DNA from: PALSA-693 sp963834725
GTDB taxonomy: Bacteria; Actinomycetota; Acidimicrobiia; Acidimicrobiales; Palsa-688
Direction: 5' to 3'
Assembly (NCBI GenBank): GCA_963834725.1
Contig: CAWICN010000001.1
Location: 2,046,001 to 2,110,000, forward strand
DNA: 64,000 nucleotides
The position numbers and the translations under genes were made by a program. Below the pieces are notes generated by a model. The model was not told the DNA's origin. It saw only the letters and a program-made list of their open reading frames with translations, and did no database searches. This document shows, in pieces, positions 46,051 to 55,790 of the stretch. Position 1 is the first letter of the stretch. The number at the start of each line of letters is the position of its first letter.

Positions 46051-46794
46051 GTGAGCCTCCTCACCGCGCAGCTGCTGGGGCGTACCGACCTCGGATCACC
46101 CCATGGGGTCACTGGTCAGGACACGTGGGTTCGCCAGCTGTGGCACATCACGTACATCTTCGCTGTACCACTCGGACTGCTCGTCCTCGGCGGCATTGCC
46201 TGGTGCATCTTCCGCTATCGGGTCAAGCCAGGGAGCACGCGCAGACCCGAGCAGTTCCAGTACCACATTCCGATCGAGCTGACCTACACCATCGTTCCGC
46301 TCATCATCGTGGCGATCGTCTTCGGCTTCGCCTACAACGCCGAGAACCACGTCAACAGAACCGTCAAGAACCCTGACGTGAAGATCGAGGTTCAGGGCTT
46401 CCAGTGGGGCTGGCGCTTCATCTACCCCAACGGGCACGCCGAGCTCGGCACCGTCGCCAACAACCTGGACATCAACTCCGAAGACAACCTCCCGATCCTG
46501 TACATGCCCGCGGGAAAGACGGTCCAGCTTCACCTCGTATCGCTCGACGTCATCCATACCTTCTATGTGCCGGAGTTTCTGTTCCAGCGCGACATGATCC
46601 CGGGTATCAACAACGTCGTCGATTTCAACGTGGTCACGCCCGGTATCTACAATGGTGAGTGCAATAACATCTGCGGTGAGTACCACGCCTACATGCGGTT
46701 CCGTGTCGACGTGATGCCGCCGGCCCAGTACAGCGCCTGGTACGCGAAACAGGCCCCGAACTCGACGACGACGGCGGGGGGAGTAACTCCATGA
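46051..46794 (+). CDS. ctaC: Cytochrome c oxidase subunit II
   Basis: 247 residues from GTG 46051, with GGGGAG upstream. Two membrane segments (HITYIFAVPLGLLVLGGIAW and ELTYTIVPLIIVAIVFGFAY) are followed by the periplasmic cupredoxin domain. The CuA site is complete: VIHTFYVPEF histidine and GECNNICGEYHAYM with Cys, Glu, Cys, His and Met ligands. No lipobox is visible. It accepts electrons for ctaD, which overlaps it by ATGA. Confidence 0.96.
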   Translation: MSLLTAQLLGRTDLGSPHGVTGQDTWVRQLWHITYIFAVPLGLLVLGGIAWCIFRYRVKPGSTRRPEQFQYHIPIELTYTIVPLIIVAIVFGFAYNAENHVNRTVKNPDVKIEVQGFQWGWRFIYPNGHAELGTVANNLDINSEDNLPILYMPAGKTVQLHLVSLDVIHTFYVPEFLFQRDMIPGINNVVDFNVVTPGIYNGECNNICGEYHAYMRFRVDVMPPAQYSAWYAKQAPNSTTTAGGVTP

Positions 46795-48470
46795 CCCTCA
46801 TCCAGGAGCGCCCAGAGGAACACCTGGTTCCGGTCGAATCGACGCTGATGGAGATCGTCCCCGGGCCCCGCCCCAGGGGCCTGGTCAAGTACATCACCAG
46901 CACCGACCACAAGCAGATCGGCCTCAACTACCTGTGCACCTCTTTGATCGGGTTCCTCTTCGCCGGGCTCATGGCGGAAGGCATTCGCACCCAGCTGATC
47001 GTCCCCAACAACAACTTCGTCACCGAGAACGTCTACAACCAGCTGTTCACGATGCACGGCACGATCATGCTGTTTGTGTTCCTCGGTCCGTTCGCGTTCG
47101 CCGGCCTCGGCAACTACCTGATCCCGCTGATGATCGGAGCGCCCGACATGGCGTTTCCGCGCTTCAACGCCCTGTCCTACTGGTTGTATCTCGGGGGCTT
47201 CCTGCTGCTCGCCCTCAGCTTCCTCACCAACAACGGCGCCGCCAACTTCGGATGGTTCGGCTATGCCCCACTCACCGAATCGATCCACTCGCCCGGGCCC
47301 GGAGCCGACATGTGGATACTCGGCGTCGGTCTCACCGGATTTTCAGGTATTTTCACCGCGGTCAATATCATCACGACCATCTTCTGCCTGCGCGCCCCTG
47401 GCATGGTCATGTTCCGTATGCCCGTTTTCGTGTGGAACCAGATGGTCACGATGTTTCTGATTCTGCTCGCCTTCCCGGTGCTCACCTCGGCTTTCGCCCT
47501 GCTGTGGATCGACCGCCATCTGGGAGCCCACTTTTACGATGCGAACAGAGGCGGCCAACCCATCCTCTGGCAGAACCTCTTCTGGTTCTTCGGCCACCCC
47601 GAGGTGTACATCCTGGCCCTGCCGTACTTCGGAATCGTGACGGAGGTCCTGGCGACCTTCTCCAAGAAGCCGGTGTTCGGTTACAAGGGGATGATCGCCG
47701 CCACGCTGTCGATCGGGGCCCTCTCGATGGGCGTTTGGGCCCACCACATGTACACCACGGGGGCGGTGCTGCTGCCGTTCTTCGCCGCCCTTTCCCTGCT
47801 CATCGCCGTTCCTACCGGGATCAAGTTCTTCAACTGGCTCGGCACCATGTGGCGGGGGACCATCACCCTCAACACCGCGGTTCTCTACTGCCTCGGCTTC
47901 ATGTGCATGTTTCTGTTCGGCGGCATCACCGGGGTCATCCTGGCCCAGCCGGTGCTGGACTTCCAGCTCCACAACACCTACTTCATCGTCGCCCACTTCC
48001 ACTACGTGATGTTCGGCGGGTCGGCATTCGCCGGTCTGGCCGGGATCTACTACTGGTACCCCAAGATCACAGGGCGCAAGCTCGACGAACGGTTGGGCAA
48101 ACTCAGCTTCGTGGTCCTCTTCACCGGCTTCAACCTGTGCTTCTTCCCACAGCACACCCTCGGGCTGCGGGGCATGCCGAGGCGGATCGAGACCTACGAC
48201 GCCCACCTGGGTTGGAACTTCCTCAACATGCTCTCGAGCATCGGGGCGTACCTCGCCGGCATCGGGGTGCTGCTGACGGTGATCAACCTCTTCTACGCTT
48301 ACCGCAAGGGTGAAATCGCCGGTGATAACCCCTGGGATGCCCAGACGCTCGAGTGGGCGTGCTCGTCGCCGCCACCCGATCACAATTTCGAGTCATTGCC
48401 GCCCATCCGCTCGGAGCGGCCGCTCTGGGACGCCAACCATCCCGATGAGCTGACGAGGGTGGGGCATTGA
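46791..48470 (+). CDS. ctaD: Cytochrome c oxidase subunit I
   Basis: 559 residues, 12 membrane segments. Haem and copper ligands: FTMHGTIMLFVFLGPF (haem a His), FWFFGHPEVYILALPYF (CuB His with cross-linked Tyr, and the Glu of A1-type oxidases), WAHHMYTTG (CuB His pair) and HNTYFIVAHFHYVMFG (haem a3 and a His). The GHPEVY glutamate marks a type A1 haem-copper oxidase. It reduces oxygen to water and pumps protons. It is followed by a short frame and ctaF. Confidence 0.97.
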   Translation: MTLIQERPEEHLVPVESTLMEIVPGPRPRGLVKYITSTDHKQIGLNYLCTSLIGFLFAGLMAEGIRTQLIVPNNNFVTENVYNQLFTMHGTIMLFVFLGPFAFAGLGNYLIPLMIGAPDMAFPRFNALSYWLYLGGFLLLALSFLTNNGAANFGWFGYAPLTESIHSPGPGADMWILGVGLTGFSGIFTAVNIITTIFCLRAPGMVMFRMPVFVWNQMVTMFLILLAFPVLTSAFALLWIDRHLGAHFYDANRGGQPILWQNLFWFFGHPEVYILALPYFGIVTEVLATFSKKPVFGYKGMIAATLSIGALSMGVWAHHMYTTGAVLLPFFAALSLLIAVPTGIKFFNWLGTMWRGTITLNTAVLYCLGFMCMFLFGGITGVILAQPVLDFQLHNTYFIVAHFHYVMFGGSAFAGLAGIYYWYPKITGRKLDERLGKLSFVVLFTGFNLCFFPQHTLGLRGMPRRIETYDAHLGWNFLNMLSSIGAYLAGIGVLLTVINLFYAYRKGEIAGDNPWDAQTLEWACSSPPPDHNFESLPPIRSERPLWDANHPDELTRVGH

Positions 48471-48587
48471 ATGGTCCAGGTAGTGATGTTCCCCGAGCTT
48501 CACTCGCTGATCTGCTCTGCGGGCGGACGAGGTCCTGGCCCCTCTCGGCGGGATCTGCTGCCACGGTGGGCTAGGAGCGTCTCATGA
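48471..48587 (+). CDS. Possible 38-residue small ORF between ctaD and ctaF
   Basis: An ATG directly follows the ctaD stop, and its TGA overlaps the ctaF ATG (ATGA). This gives 38 codons starting MVQVVMFPELHSLICSAG. The exact fit between the two genes is suggestive of a coupled small gene, but the peptide is not recognised, ends Arg-rich, and has no clear membrane segment. It may only be the leader that carries the ctaF ribosome-binding site (AGGAG just before the ATG). Confidence 0.3.
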   Translation: MVQVVMFPELHSLICSAGGRGPGPSRRDLLPRWARSVS

Positions 48588-49072
48588 AAGTCGAATGGCG
48601 CACCATCCTCGGCGCTTCGGTGTTCCTCGGAGGCACCGGGCTCGTGTACTGGGCCCTCAAGAGCAATCCGACCGAGTCGTCGGGCGTCGCCATGCTGGTC
48701 TTCGGCTTCGCCGCCTACGGGATGCTCTTCGGCTACCTCTTCGGTCAGTATCTTAAGCGCCACCGCATCCCCCGTCCTGAGGACCGATTCGACGCCACCT
48801 ACGTGGACGGCGAGGGTGAGGTCGGCTACTTCCCGTCGGCATCGATCTGGCCGGCGGGCGCGGGGCTGGGCCTGGTCTTGGGGGTCCTCGGTCTGACCTT
48901 CGGCCTCTGGTGGCTCGTACCCGCCGTGATCCTGTTCGTCGGCGCCGTGATCGGCTGGGTAACCGAGTCGGAGTACGAGGTCGAGGTACCGGACAGCGAT
49001 GAGGAAGAGGAGGCCGCCGCCGCGGCGGGGCACCCTGGCCACCTGGATCCGCACCCCGAGCATCTCGACTGA
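48584..49072 (+). CDS. ctaF: Cytochrome c oxidase subunit IV (actinobacterial type)
   Basis: 162 residues with four membrane segments: ILGASVFLGGTGLVYWAL, VAMLVFGFAAYGMLFGYLF, then AGLGLVLGVLGLTFGLWWL and ILFVGAVIGWV. MKVEWRTILGASVFLGGTGL and GEVGYFPSASIWP are typical of CtaF of the actinobacterial bc1-aa3 supercomplex. The C-terminal ~30 residues are acidic then His-rich. It converges with qcrB over a hairpin. Confidence 0.92.
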   Translation: MKVEWRTILGASVFLGGTGLVYWALKSNPTESSGVAMLVFGFAAYGMLFGYLFGQYLKRHRIPRPEDRFDATYVDGEGEVGYFPSASIWPAGAGLGLVLGVLGLTFGLWWLVPAVILFVGAVIGWVTESEYEVEVPDSDEEEEAAAAAGHPGHLDPHPEHLD

Positions 49073-49216
49073 CCGGACCCGGCCCGATCCGCTGGCCGTA
49101 AGTCGCTCCGGTCGCCCGCCCCCTCGACCCGGTGCGCCCGGTAGCGTCGGTACGGCCTGCTCCACCGCTCGCCCTGTACTCGTCGGTCTGACATCGAGAG
49201 CTGCGCCCCTCCGCCG

Positions 49217-49275
49217 CTTTGTGTCGAGAAAGCCGCGTAGTACGCGGCGTAATACGCGGTTTTCTCGACACAAAG
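49217..49275. terminator. 23-bp hairpin at the ctaF/qcrB convergent junction
   Basis: The left arm 49217-49239 starts CTTTGTGTCGAGAAA and the right arm 49253-49275 ends TTCTCGACACAAAG; only one of 23 positions fails to pair exactly, and it can wobble in RNA. The loop is 13 bases. It lies 145 bases after ctaF and 65 bases after qcrB read from the other side, so it can stop both. No long T-run is present. Confidence 0.7.
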
Positions 49276-49339
49276 GTGCGGGCCGCCCGGTCGATGCCGA
49301 GTCCTGCTCGGCCCGCACTGCGGGACGTTTCCAGGCGGA

Positions 49340-50940
49340 TCAGTCGGTGGGCGACGAATTGGTGGGCTCGTCCGTGGCGCCCACCGCCGCCCGCTTCTCG
49401 CCGGCACCGCTGCCGGCGGGCTCGGCGGCCTGACCGTCGCCTTCGGTGGCGGCCCGGTCCTCCCCGTGCCCGTTCTCACCCACGGCCGAGGGCGGGCCAT
49501 GCCCGTCGCCATGCATCTCGGCCAGGGTGTGATACGCGCCGTCGGGGGTCCGGACGATGATGCCGCCCACAGGGCGTTGGATCGGGTGGGCATGGGTCCG
49601 CTGCAGCGCCTGACAGGCCTTGTAGGCGATAAGGAAGCCGACCACCGGCCCGACGAGCACGCAGTACTGAAGGATCTCGATCATCCGCTCGAAGGGGACG
49701 TGAAAGTCGGTTGGCCAGGAGGTCGTCGGCGCAGGCGATCGTCAGCACCGAGAAGAAGATGATGGCGGCCACGCCGACGCCGGTGCGGAACGGCTTGTCC
49801 CGGGGCCGGTCGAGCAGGTTGTGCGGGCCGTAGTCCTGGTAGATCCTCTTGTCGATCCAGGGCCACGCGTACATGATCGTGAAGACCAGCCCGGGAATCA
49901 GCAGGCCCGGGAAGAACGGGTTGGCGATCTCGTGACCGAAGGAACGGAACTCCCAGTGCGGCCAGAGGCGAACTGACCCGTCAAGAAAGCCCAGGTACCA
50001 GTCGGGCTGGGCGCCTTCGGACACGGTGAAAGGGGTGTACGGCCCGTAGAGCCACACCGGGTTGATCTGCACCACCCCGGCGAGGAGGAAGGTGGCCGCC
50101 GACACAATCATGGCCAGTCCGGTCGCCTTCATGGCGTACTGGGGCCAGATCCGGCTGCCCCGGATGTTGGTCTCGGTCTTGCCCGGTCCCGGGAAGTCGG
50201 TGTGCTTCTGGTGCCACAGGATCATCAGATGGGCGGTCAGGAGGCCCACGATGATGGCGGGGAACAGGAACTCGTGGACGACGAACAGGCGCGGGATGAA
50301 ACCGGGTGCCGGGAAGCGCCCGCCCCACAGGTTGTAGACCAGCCACGGCCCTACCAGTGGGATGCCCTGGAGGATGGAGTAGATCACCCGGATCCCGGTG
50401 CCTGAAAGAAGGTCGTCGGGAAGCGAGTAGCCGGTGAAGCCTTCCAGGATGACGATCATCCACAGCGTCAGGCCGATGATCCAGTTGATCTCGCGGGGCT
50501 TGCGGAAGGCGCCGGTGAAGAAGATCCGGCAGATGTGGAACAGAATGGCGGCGACGAAGATGAGAGCAGCCCAGTGATGGGCCTGGCGCATGACCAGCCC
50601 GAACCGCACGTTGAACGAGATGTTGATGACCGACTGGTACGCCTCGCTCATGTGCTGGCCGAACAGCGGGAGCGTAGACGTGACCGCTCGTCGGGGCGTA
50701 CACCACGTCGGCGCCCGACGGCACGTAGAAGAAGGTCAGGTAGATGCCGGTGGCGATCAGGATGATGAGCGAGTCCATGGCGACTTCGCCGACCATGAAC
50801 GACCAGTGGTCCGGGAAGATCTTGTCCAGGACGCTGGTGAGGAACTTCGACGAACCGAACCGCTCGTCGACGGTGTCGAAGACCGACTTGCCGACGCGGT
50901 AGCGCTTCTTGGCGGCGGCCCGTTCCTCGGTGGTGCTCAT
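49340..50940 (-). CDS. qcrB: Cytochrome bc1 complex cytochrome b subunit (two frameshifts)
   Basis: Quinol oxidation in the bc1 complex. From ATG 50940: the cytoplasmic arm KRYRVGKSVFDTVDERFG, FPDHWSFMVGEVAMDSL and YLTFFYVPSGADVVYAPT; then in another frame ISFNVRFGLVMRQAHHW, FPAIIVGLLTAHLMILWHQK and QINPVWLYGPYTP; then in a third frame MIEILQYCVLVGPVVGF and a hydrophilic tail. The haem histidines are in RQAHHW and HEFLF. Breaks near 50680-50690 and 49707-49712 each need one base removed. The tail is unusually charged and long. The start is in the same frame as the end of qcrA. Confidence 0.93.
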
Positions 50941-51987
50941 CCCGCGGTTCCAGAACCCGGGGCCGACGGGCTGCGTGTAACTGCTCTGCGACACGAGGTA
51001 GCCCTCGCTGTCCACGGTGAGGGGCAGCTGCGGGAGCGACCGGGGCGCAGGCCCGAACACCGGCTTACAGGTCTTCAGCACGTCGAACGTCGATTGGTGG
51101 CATGGGCAGATCAGCTGATGGTTGCTGGGCGTTGTAGAGGCTCGCAGGGCAGCCGGCGTGGGTGCAGATCTTCGAGAAGGCGACCAGGCCCCCGACGTTC
51201 CAGCCCACCCGGTTCGGTGGGATCTCGAACGGGGTGTCCCCCAGGTTCAGGAGCAAGGTCGGCGCTGAGGGCGTCCGAGGTCTGGCCGTCGGGGAAGACG
51301 GTCAGGATCCCGTTCGACGGGGAGGTCACCGGGACGCACAGGAACACCGTCCACGGTGGTCACCCGGCTGCCCTTACGCCACAGGGTCTGATACAGGTCA
51401 CGGTGGGGGCGGGGTCCGAGGGACGCGAACGGAAACAGGATCGCCAGCCCGAAGATGCCTCCGACGGCGCCGAGCATCTTGTACAGGAAGGACCGGCGAG
51501 CCATCGGTTCGACCCCACGGGTCAGTGACTCCGTCACGGCCCTCCGGTCTGCCTCGGAGCTGACGTTATGGTGACCCCGGCTGGCGGTGACCTCGTGGCC
51601 CGGGAGCAGGTCACGGCCCCAGAGGATGAACCCGACACCGAGCCCGAGGAAGGCGGCCGCCCAGAAGGAACCCTGGACGGGAGCCGATGCGTCCGCGACA
51701 TAGGCCGCAGCCAGTCCGATCGAAGCCAGGAGCGTCACCGTCCAGCAGGCCGCGATGCGCAGTTCGGCCCGGCGGGCGCCTCGCGGGTCGTCCTCGTAGC
51801 GCCAGTGCGAGTCGTCCTGGCCCCGCGGGACGTCGTCGGGCCAGGGTTCGTCCGGGTCGATGCCGAAATGGCGCGGGTCGAAGCGGAGGGCGTGCTGGAC
51901 GTCCTCGCCCTCCGGTCCACCCCCGGGCCCACCATCAGGGGACGGGGTAGCACCGGAGGTGCGATCGGGGTGCTCGGTCGTTGTCAT
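50937..51987 (-). CDS. qcrA: Rieske iron-sulphur subunit of the bc1 complex (three frameshifts)
   Basis: It starts at ATG 51987. A charged N-terminus is followed by membrane segments around TVTLLASIGLAAAYVADA, WAAAFLGLGVGFILWG and FLYKMLGAVGGIFGLAIL, the three-helix actinobacterial type. The Rieske centre is split over frames: SKICTHAGCPASLYNAQQ in one, QLICPCHQSTFDVLK in the next, then FGPAPRSLPQLPLTVD and the end VGPGFWNRG. All four cluster ligands (C-x-H, C-x-x-H) are present. Breaks near 51346-51353, 51253-51264 and 51115-51125. The last codons read straight into the qcrB ATG with no stop in the sequence as given; one extra base there would explain it. Confidence 0.9.
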
Positions 51988-52807
51988 CCTCGGGTCCCAA
52001 TCATGCGCACCGCCAACCACAGGAAGCCAAATCCCAGGATAACCCCCACGAACCCTTCGGCCACCGGTCCAAAGTGCGAGATACCGAGGCCGCCGGGGTC
52101 CGATGGATGATGCAGGAACTGCACATAATGGGCGATGGCGGACATCTGCTGGTTGCTCATCTGGGCCGGGCTGAAGGGCGGCATCGGCGGAGGCCCGATC
52201 CGCATGGCCTCGGCGGCCTGGATCAGGTTGGCGTTGTGCAGCCCGGGAACGACGTTGCCCTTGGACAGCATTCCGCCCGAGCCAGCCGCCTGGTGGCACG
52301 CCGCGCAGTTCAGGCCAAACCCCTGCTGGCCCTGCGACAGGGTCACGCAGTCCTTCCCGGGCTGGTGGGTCGGGCAGAGCGGCTCCACCGTCGGGATGGT
52401 CGGGCCGAACACAAATGTCTTGGTGATGACCGGCAGGGCGTTGACGTAGGCGACGAGCTCCCGGATCTGCTGCGGGTCGAAGAACGGGCGGTGGCGGATG
52501 CCCTGGTTACCCGGGTTGTTGAGCGGCATCCGGCCGGTCGTGAGGTAGAAGTCGGCGGCCGCCGCCCCCACGCTGACGAGCGCGGGTCCGGTCGCGCCCC
52601 CGACCCTGGTAGCCGTGGCAGCTCTGGCAGTGGGACTGGAAGAGCATCTTCGCCGGCCGCGATGTCGGCCGGGTTGATGCTTACCAGATCGTTCTGGCCG
52701 TGGGCGCGGCCGGTGGTGAGGAAGAAGACCGATCCGAGGATCACAGCGAGGGCGATCAGTCCGAGCGGACCGGCCAGCCAGCGGCGGGGGCGAGGGGTGG
52801 CGCTCAT
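51984..52807 (-). CDS. qcrC: Di-haem cytochrome c subunit of the bc1 complex (two frameshifts)
   Basis: From ATG 52807, overlapping the ctaE stop. An N-terminal membrane anchor (LGLIALAVILGSVFFLTT) is followed by two cytochrome c domains. The haem motifs are HCQSCHGYQGR, read in a shifted frame, and LNCAACHQAAG. The domain between includes FYLTTGRMPLNNP, and a C-terminal membrane segment GFVGVILGFGFLWLAVRM anchors it. The di-haem form carries electrons directly to cytochrome oxidase in actinobacterial supercomplexes. Breaks near 52646-52655 and 52587-52592. The stop overlaps the qcrA ATG. Confidence 0.92.
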
Positions 52808-53424
52808 TTCAGTACGAAGATGGCGAGGAACAGGGCGATCCACACCACGTCAACGAAGTGCCAGTAGTAGGACAGGAACTCGATCGATGGGACGGTCCGG
52901 TGCCCGAAACGCGTGGTCTTCAAGGCTCGCAGCCCGATGATGATCATGCCGACCAGACCGGCGAGCACGTGGAGGAAGTGGAAGCCGGTCAGGGTGTAGA
53001 ACGCCGAACTGTAGGCGTCGGTGTCGATCCCGAAGGGGCGGCCCAGGTAGTCGGAGATCTGCAGACCTTCGAAGAGACCGCCGAGGCAGAAGGTCAACAC
53101 CAGCCAGCCGAGGAACCCCCATCGGCTGCCCATGATGGCCCGGTGCACGCCGTACTGCATGGTGAACGAGGAGAGCACCAGCAAGATCGTCGCCACCAGC
53201 ACCGGCGTGCGATCGAGGACGTCCCCGGCCGGCGGCCAGGGCGTGGTAGCCGCTCGCAGGCTGAAGAACGCCGCGAACAGGCCGGAGAAGAACATCAGCT
53301 CCGACGCCAGCCATACGATCACGCCCACCTGCAGCAGATGGGGTCGATAGCGGGACGGGTCGACGGGCCTGATCGCCGGCGTTGGGACGGCGACGGCGCC
53401 GCCCGTTGTCGAGAGCACACTCAC
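52804..53424 (-). CDS. ctaE: Cytochrome c oxidase subunit III
   Basis: 206 residues from GTG 53424, with GAAAGGGGG seven bases upstream. Five membrane segments: LLQVGVIVWLASELMFFSGL, VATILLVLSSFTMQYG, WLVLTFCLGGLFEGLQI, FYTLTGFHFLHVLAGL and VDVVWIALFLAIFVLK. The SELMFFSGLFA and GFHFLHVL signatures are standard. It heads the ctaE-qcrC-qcrA-qcrB operon, linking oxidase and bc1 synthesis. Confidence 0.95.
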   Translation of the reverse strand: MSVLSTTGGAVAVPTPAIRPVDPSRYRPHLLQVGVIVWLASELMFFSGLFAAFFSLRAATTPWPPAGDVLDRTPVLVATILLVLSSFTMQYGVHRAIMGSRWGFLGWLVLTFCLGGLFEGLQISDYLGRPFGIDTDAYSSAFYTLTGFHFLHVLAGLVGMIIIGLRALKTTRFGHRTVPSIEFLSYYWHFVDVVWIALFLAIFVLK

Positions 53425-53596
53425 TGGCCCCCTTTCTACACAACCACGTCGCCGCGATCCCAATCCGGGCCGAATCCGGGTTAATCCGGGCGGGCGCCGC
53501 CCCTCACCAGCCCGGATGCCGCAGCGGGACAGGTCGGTTCTGACTAGCCTGAGGGACTGATGGGCCCCGAACGTCGACAGGCTCCAAGGTGAGGCC

Positions 53597-54460
53597 ATGA
53601 CGCCGTTCGACGTCGTCACTCAGGCGACCTTCTCACCCGTCCCGCTGCTCCTCATCCTCGTGCTCGGGGCGTGGTATCGGCGCTCGGTCCGGCGGCTGGC
53701 GGCGCGGGGGGAGGCCTGGCCGGCGATGAGAACGGCGTCGTTTTGCCTGGCCGAGCTGTCGCTGGCCTTCGGCCTGATCTCGGGCATCGCGGCCTACGAC
53801 AGGATCTTCAAGGTCGTCGCTGTCCAGCACATCCTGATCAGCATCGCGGCGCCGATCTTCCTGGCCGCCTCGGCCCCGATCACTCTGGCCTTGCAGGCCG
53901 CCAGCTCGAGGACGCAGACGACCATCGAGCGGGCGCTGCGCAGCCGCACCAGCAAGGTGCTGTCCCACCCCAAGTTCACCTGGACCTTCTATGGCCTGTC
54001 GCTCTACGCCCTGTATTTCCGGGCCTGTACGCCTTCGCCCTGCGGCACGATCCCATCCACACCCTGGTCCATATGGGTTTGTTCCTGGCCGGGTGTCTGT
54101 TCTGGTGGCCCGCTGTCGGCGTCGATCCCCTGCCCTACCGGCCGGGCCAAGGCGCCCGGGTTTTCTACATGCTGCTCGTCCTACCGCTGTACACCATTCT
54201 GGGCATGGGACTCGAAAGCCAGTCGAGCCCCCTCACGCCCGGGATGTCGCTCGTCGACATGCACGCGGGAGCGGGCGTGATGTGGGTCGGCGGGGAGATC
54301 ACCGGCTTGATCGGGACCCTGGTGCTGTTCGTGCTGTGGCTGCGCGCCGATGAACGAGCGGCCAAGCAGCATGATCGGGTCCAGCCAGGGCTCAGCGGCC
54401 ACGCAACTCGCCCACTGGCGGGCCACCCGGGACGCCGCGGCCCGGGCTTACAGGGGTTGA
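53597..54460 (+). CDS. ctaG: Cytochrome c oxidase assembly protein CtaG-type (caa3_CtaG family; two frame changes)
   Basis: Polytopic membrane protein for copper delivery or assembly of the oxidase. From ATG 53597: LLLILVLGAWYRRSVRRL, AFGLISGIAAYDRIFKV, QHILISIAAPIFLAASAP. Then in another frame LRHDPIHTLVHMGLFLAG, FYMLLVLPLYTILGMGLES and MHAGAGVMWVGGEITGLIG with the conserved histidines. A missing base near 54016-54024 and an extra one near 54373-54380 explain the frame changes. After repair the end AHWRATRDAAARAYRG stops with TGA overlapping the TTG of ilvA. Divergent from ctaE by ~170 bases. Confidence 0.88.
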
Positions 54461-55699
54461 TCACCCTCACCGACCTGTTGGACGCCCGGGACCGGGTCAC
54501 GCCGGTCATCCGCCCGACGCCCGTCGACCGGTCCGATTCCCTGTCCCGGCTGGCCGGCCGGCCGATGCTCTTGAAACCGGAGCACCAGCAGCGGACCGGG
54601 TCGTTCAAGATTCGGGGGGCCTACAACCACATCGCCCAGCTGGCGCCGGGCAGTCCCGGTGGTGGCCGCATCGGCCGGCAACCACGCCCAGGGCGTGGCG
54701 CTGGCCGCTTCGCTGACCGGGCGGGACGCAACCATCTTCATGCCCCGCGGCGCAGCGTTGCCCAAGGTGGCGGCCACCAGGGCCTACGGCGCCGAGGTCC
54801 GCCTCGACGGGGAGGTGGTGGACGACTGCATCGACCTGTCCAGAGCCTTCGCCGCCGACACCGGCGCCGCCTACGTGCCGCCCTTCGACGATGCGGCGGT
54901 CATCGCCGGGCAGGGCACCATCGGGCTGGAGCTGGCCGAGGAGGCTCCTGACGCCGAGGTGGTGGTGGTGCCGGTCGGCGGGGGCGGTCTGGTGGCGGGG
55001 GTGGCGGCCGCCCTGACGCTCGGGAACCAGCCGCTCCGGGTCGGGCCCGGCGGACAGCTCGCCGGCCCGCGTCCCCACATCCGGGTCGTCGGCGTGGAGG
55101 CGGCCGGAGCACCAACCGTCAGCCGGGCGCTGGCCGCCGGCGGCCCGGTCAGCCTCGACCGGCTGGCCACCATGGCCGACGGCATCGCTGTGGCCTCCTG
55201 CAGTGAACTGACCTTCGCCCACGCCCAGGCCTTCGTCGACGACATCGTGCTGGTCGACGAGGAGGAGATCAGCGAGGCCATGCTGCTGCTGGTCGAGCGG
55301 GCCAAAGCCGTGGTCGAGCCGTCTGGGGCCGCGCCGCTGGCGGCGATTCTGGCCGGCCGGGTCGGCGGCAGCGGCCCGGCGGTGGCGGTGCTGTCGGGGG
55401 GCAACGTCGATCCGCTGCTGCTCACCAAGCTGATCGAACACGGCCTGTCCTCGGCCGGGCGCTATCTCACCCTCCGGGTCGTGATGGCGGACCGGGTCGG
55501 AGCCCTGGCCGCGCTCACCGGCGAGTTGGCCCGGCTCGGCCTCAACGTCCTCGATGTGGAGCACCATCGCAGCGGCCGCGACCTGGCCGTGTCCGAGGTG
55601 GAGGTGCAGGTGACCGTGGAGACCCGCGACCGTGATCACCACGCCGAAGTGGTCAAGGCGCTCGCCGCCGCCGGCTACCGGGCGGAACCGGTCAGCTGA
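54457..55699 (+). CDS. ilvA: Threonine ammonia-lyase with C-terminal ACT domain (one frameshift)
   Basis: PLP-dependent deamination of threonine to 2-oxobutyrate for isoleucine synthesis. From TTG 54457: LITLTDLLDARDRVTPVIRP, the PLP lysine in RTGSFKIRGAYNHI, then after a break SAGNHAQGVALAASLTG, VVVPVGGGGLVAGVAAAL, SGGNVDPLL and an ACT-like domain (YLTLRVVMADRVGALAALTG). The break near 54654-54659 needs one base removed. About 413 residues after repair, one ACT domain, as in the TdcB/short IlvA group. As given, the N-terminus is in frame with the end of ctaG. It is not part of an obvious ilv operon. Confidence 0.9.
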
Positions 55700-55790
55700 C
55701 CTCGTCTCAGGCGGCCTCCCACCGGCACCGGCTACCGGGCGGAACCGGTCAACTGACCTCGGGGTAGGCCACCTCCCACAGGCACAGACC
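55673..55790. repeat. 57-bp duplication covering the ilvA and truA 3' ends
   Basis: GGCTACCGGGCGGAACCGGT, with the following CAGCTGACCTC, starts at 55673 and recurs at 55730 (one base changed). The text after it, GGCGGCCTCCCACCGG versus AGGCCACCTCCCACAGG, is also similar. The first copy holds the ilvA stop and the second holds the truA stop. The space between the convergent genes therefore arose by tandem duplication of gene-end sequence. Confidence 0.75.

Noticed and set aside
53671..54951. CtaG-IlvA fusion protein
   Set aside because: The two are in the same frame only after a probable base loss in ctaG and the extra base near its end; a TGA overlapping the TTG of ilvA appears when the second error is removed.
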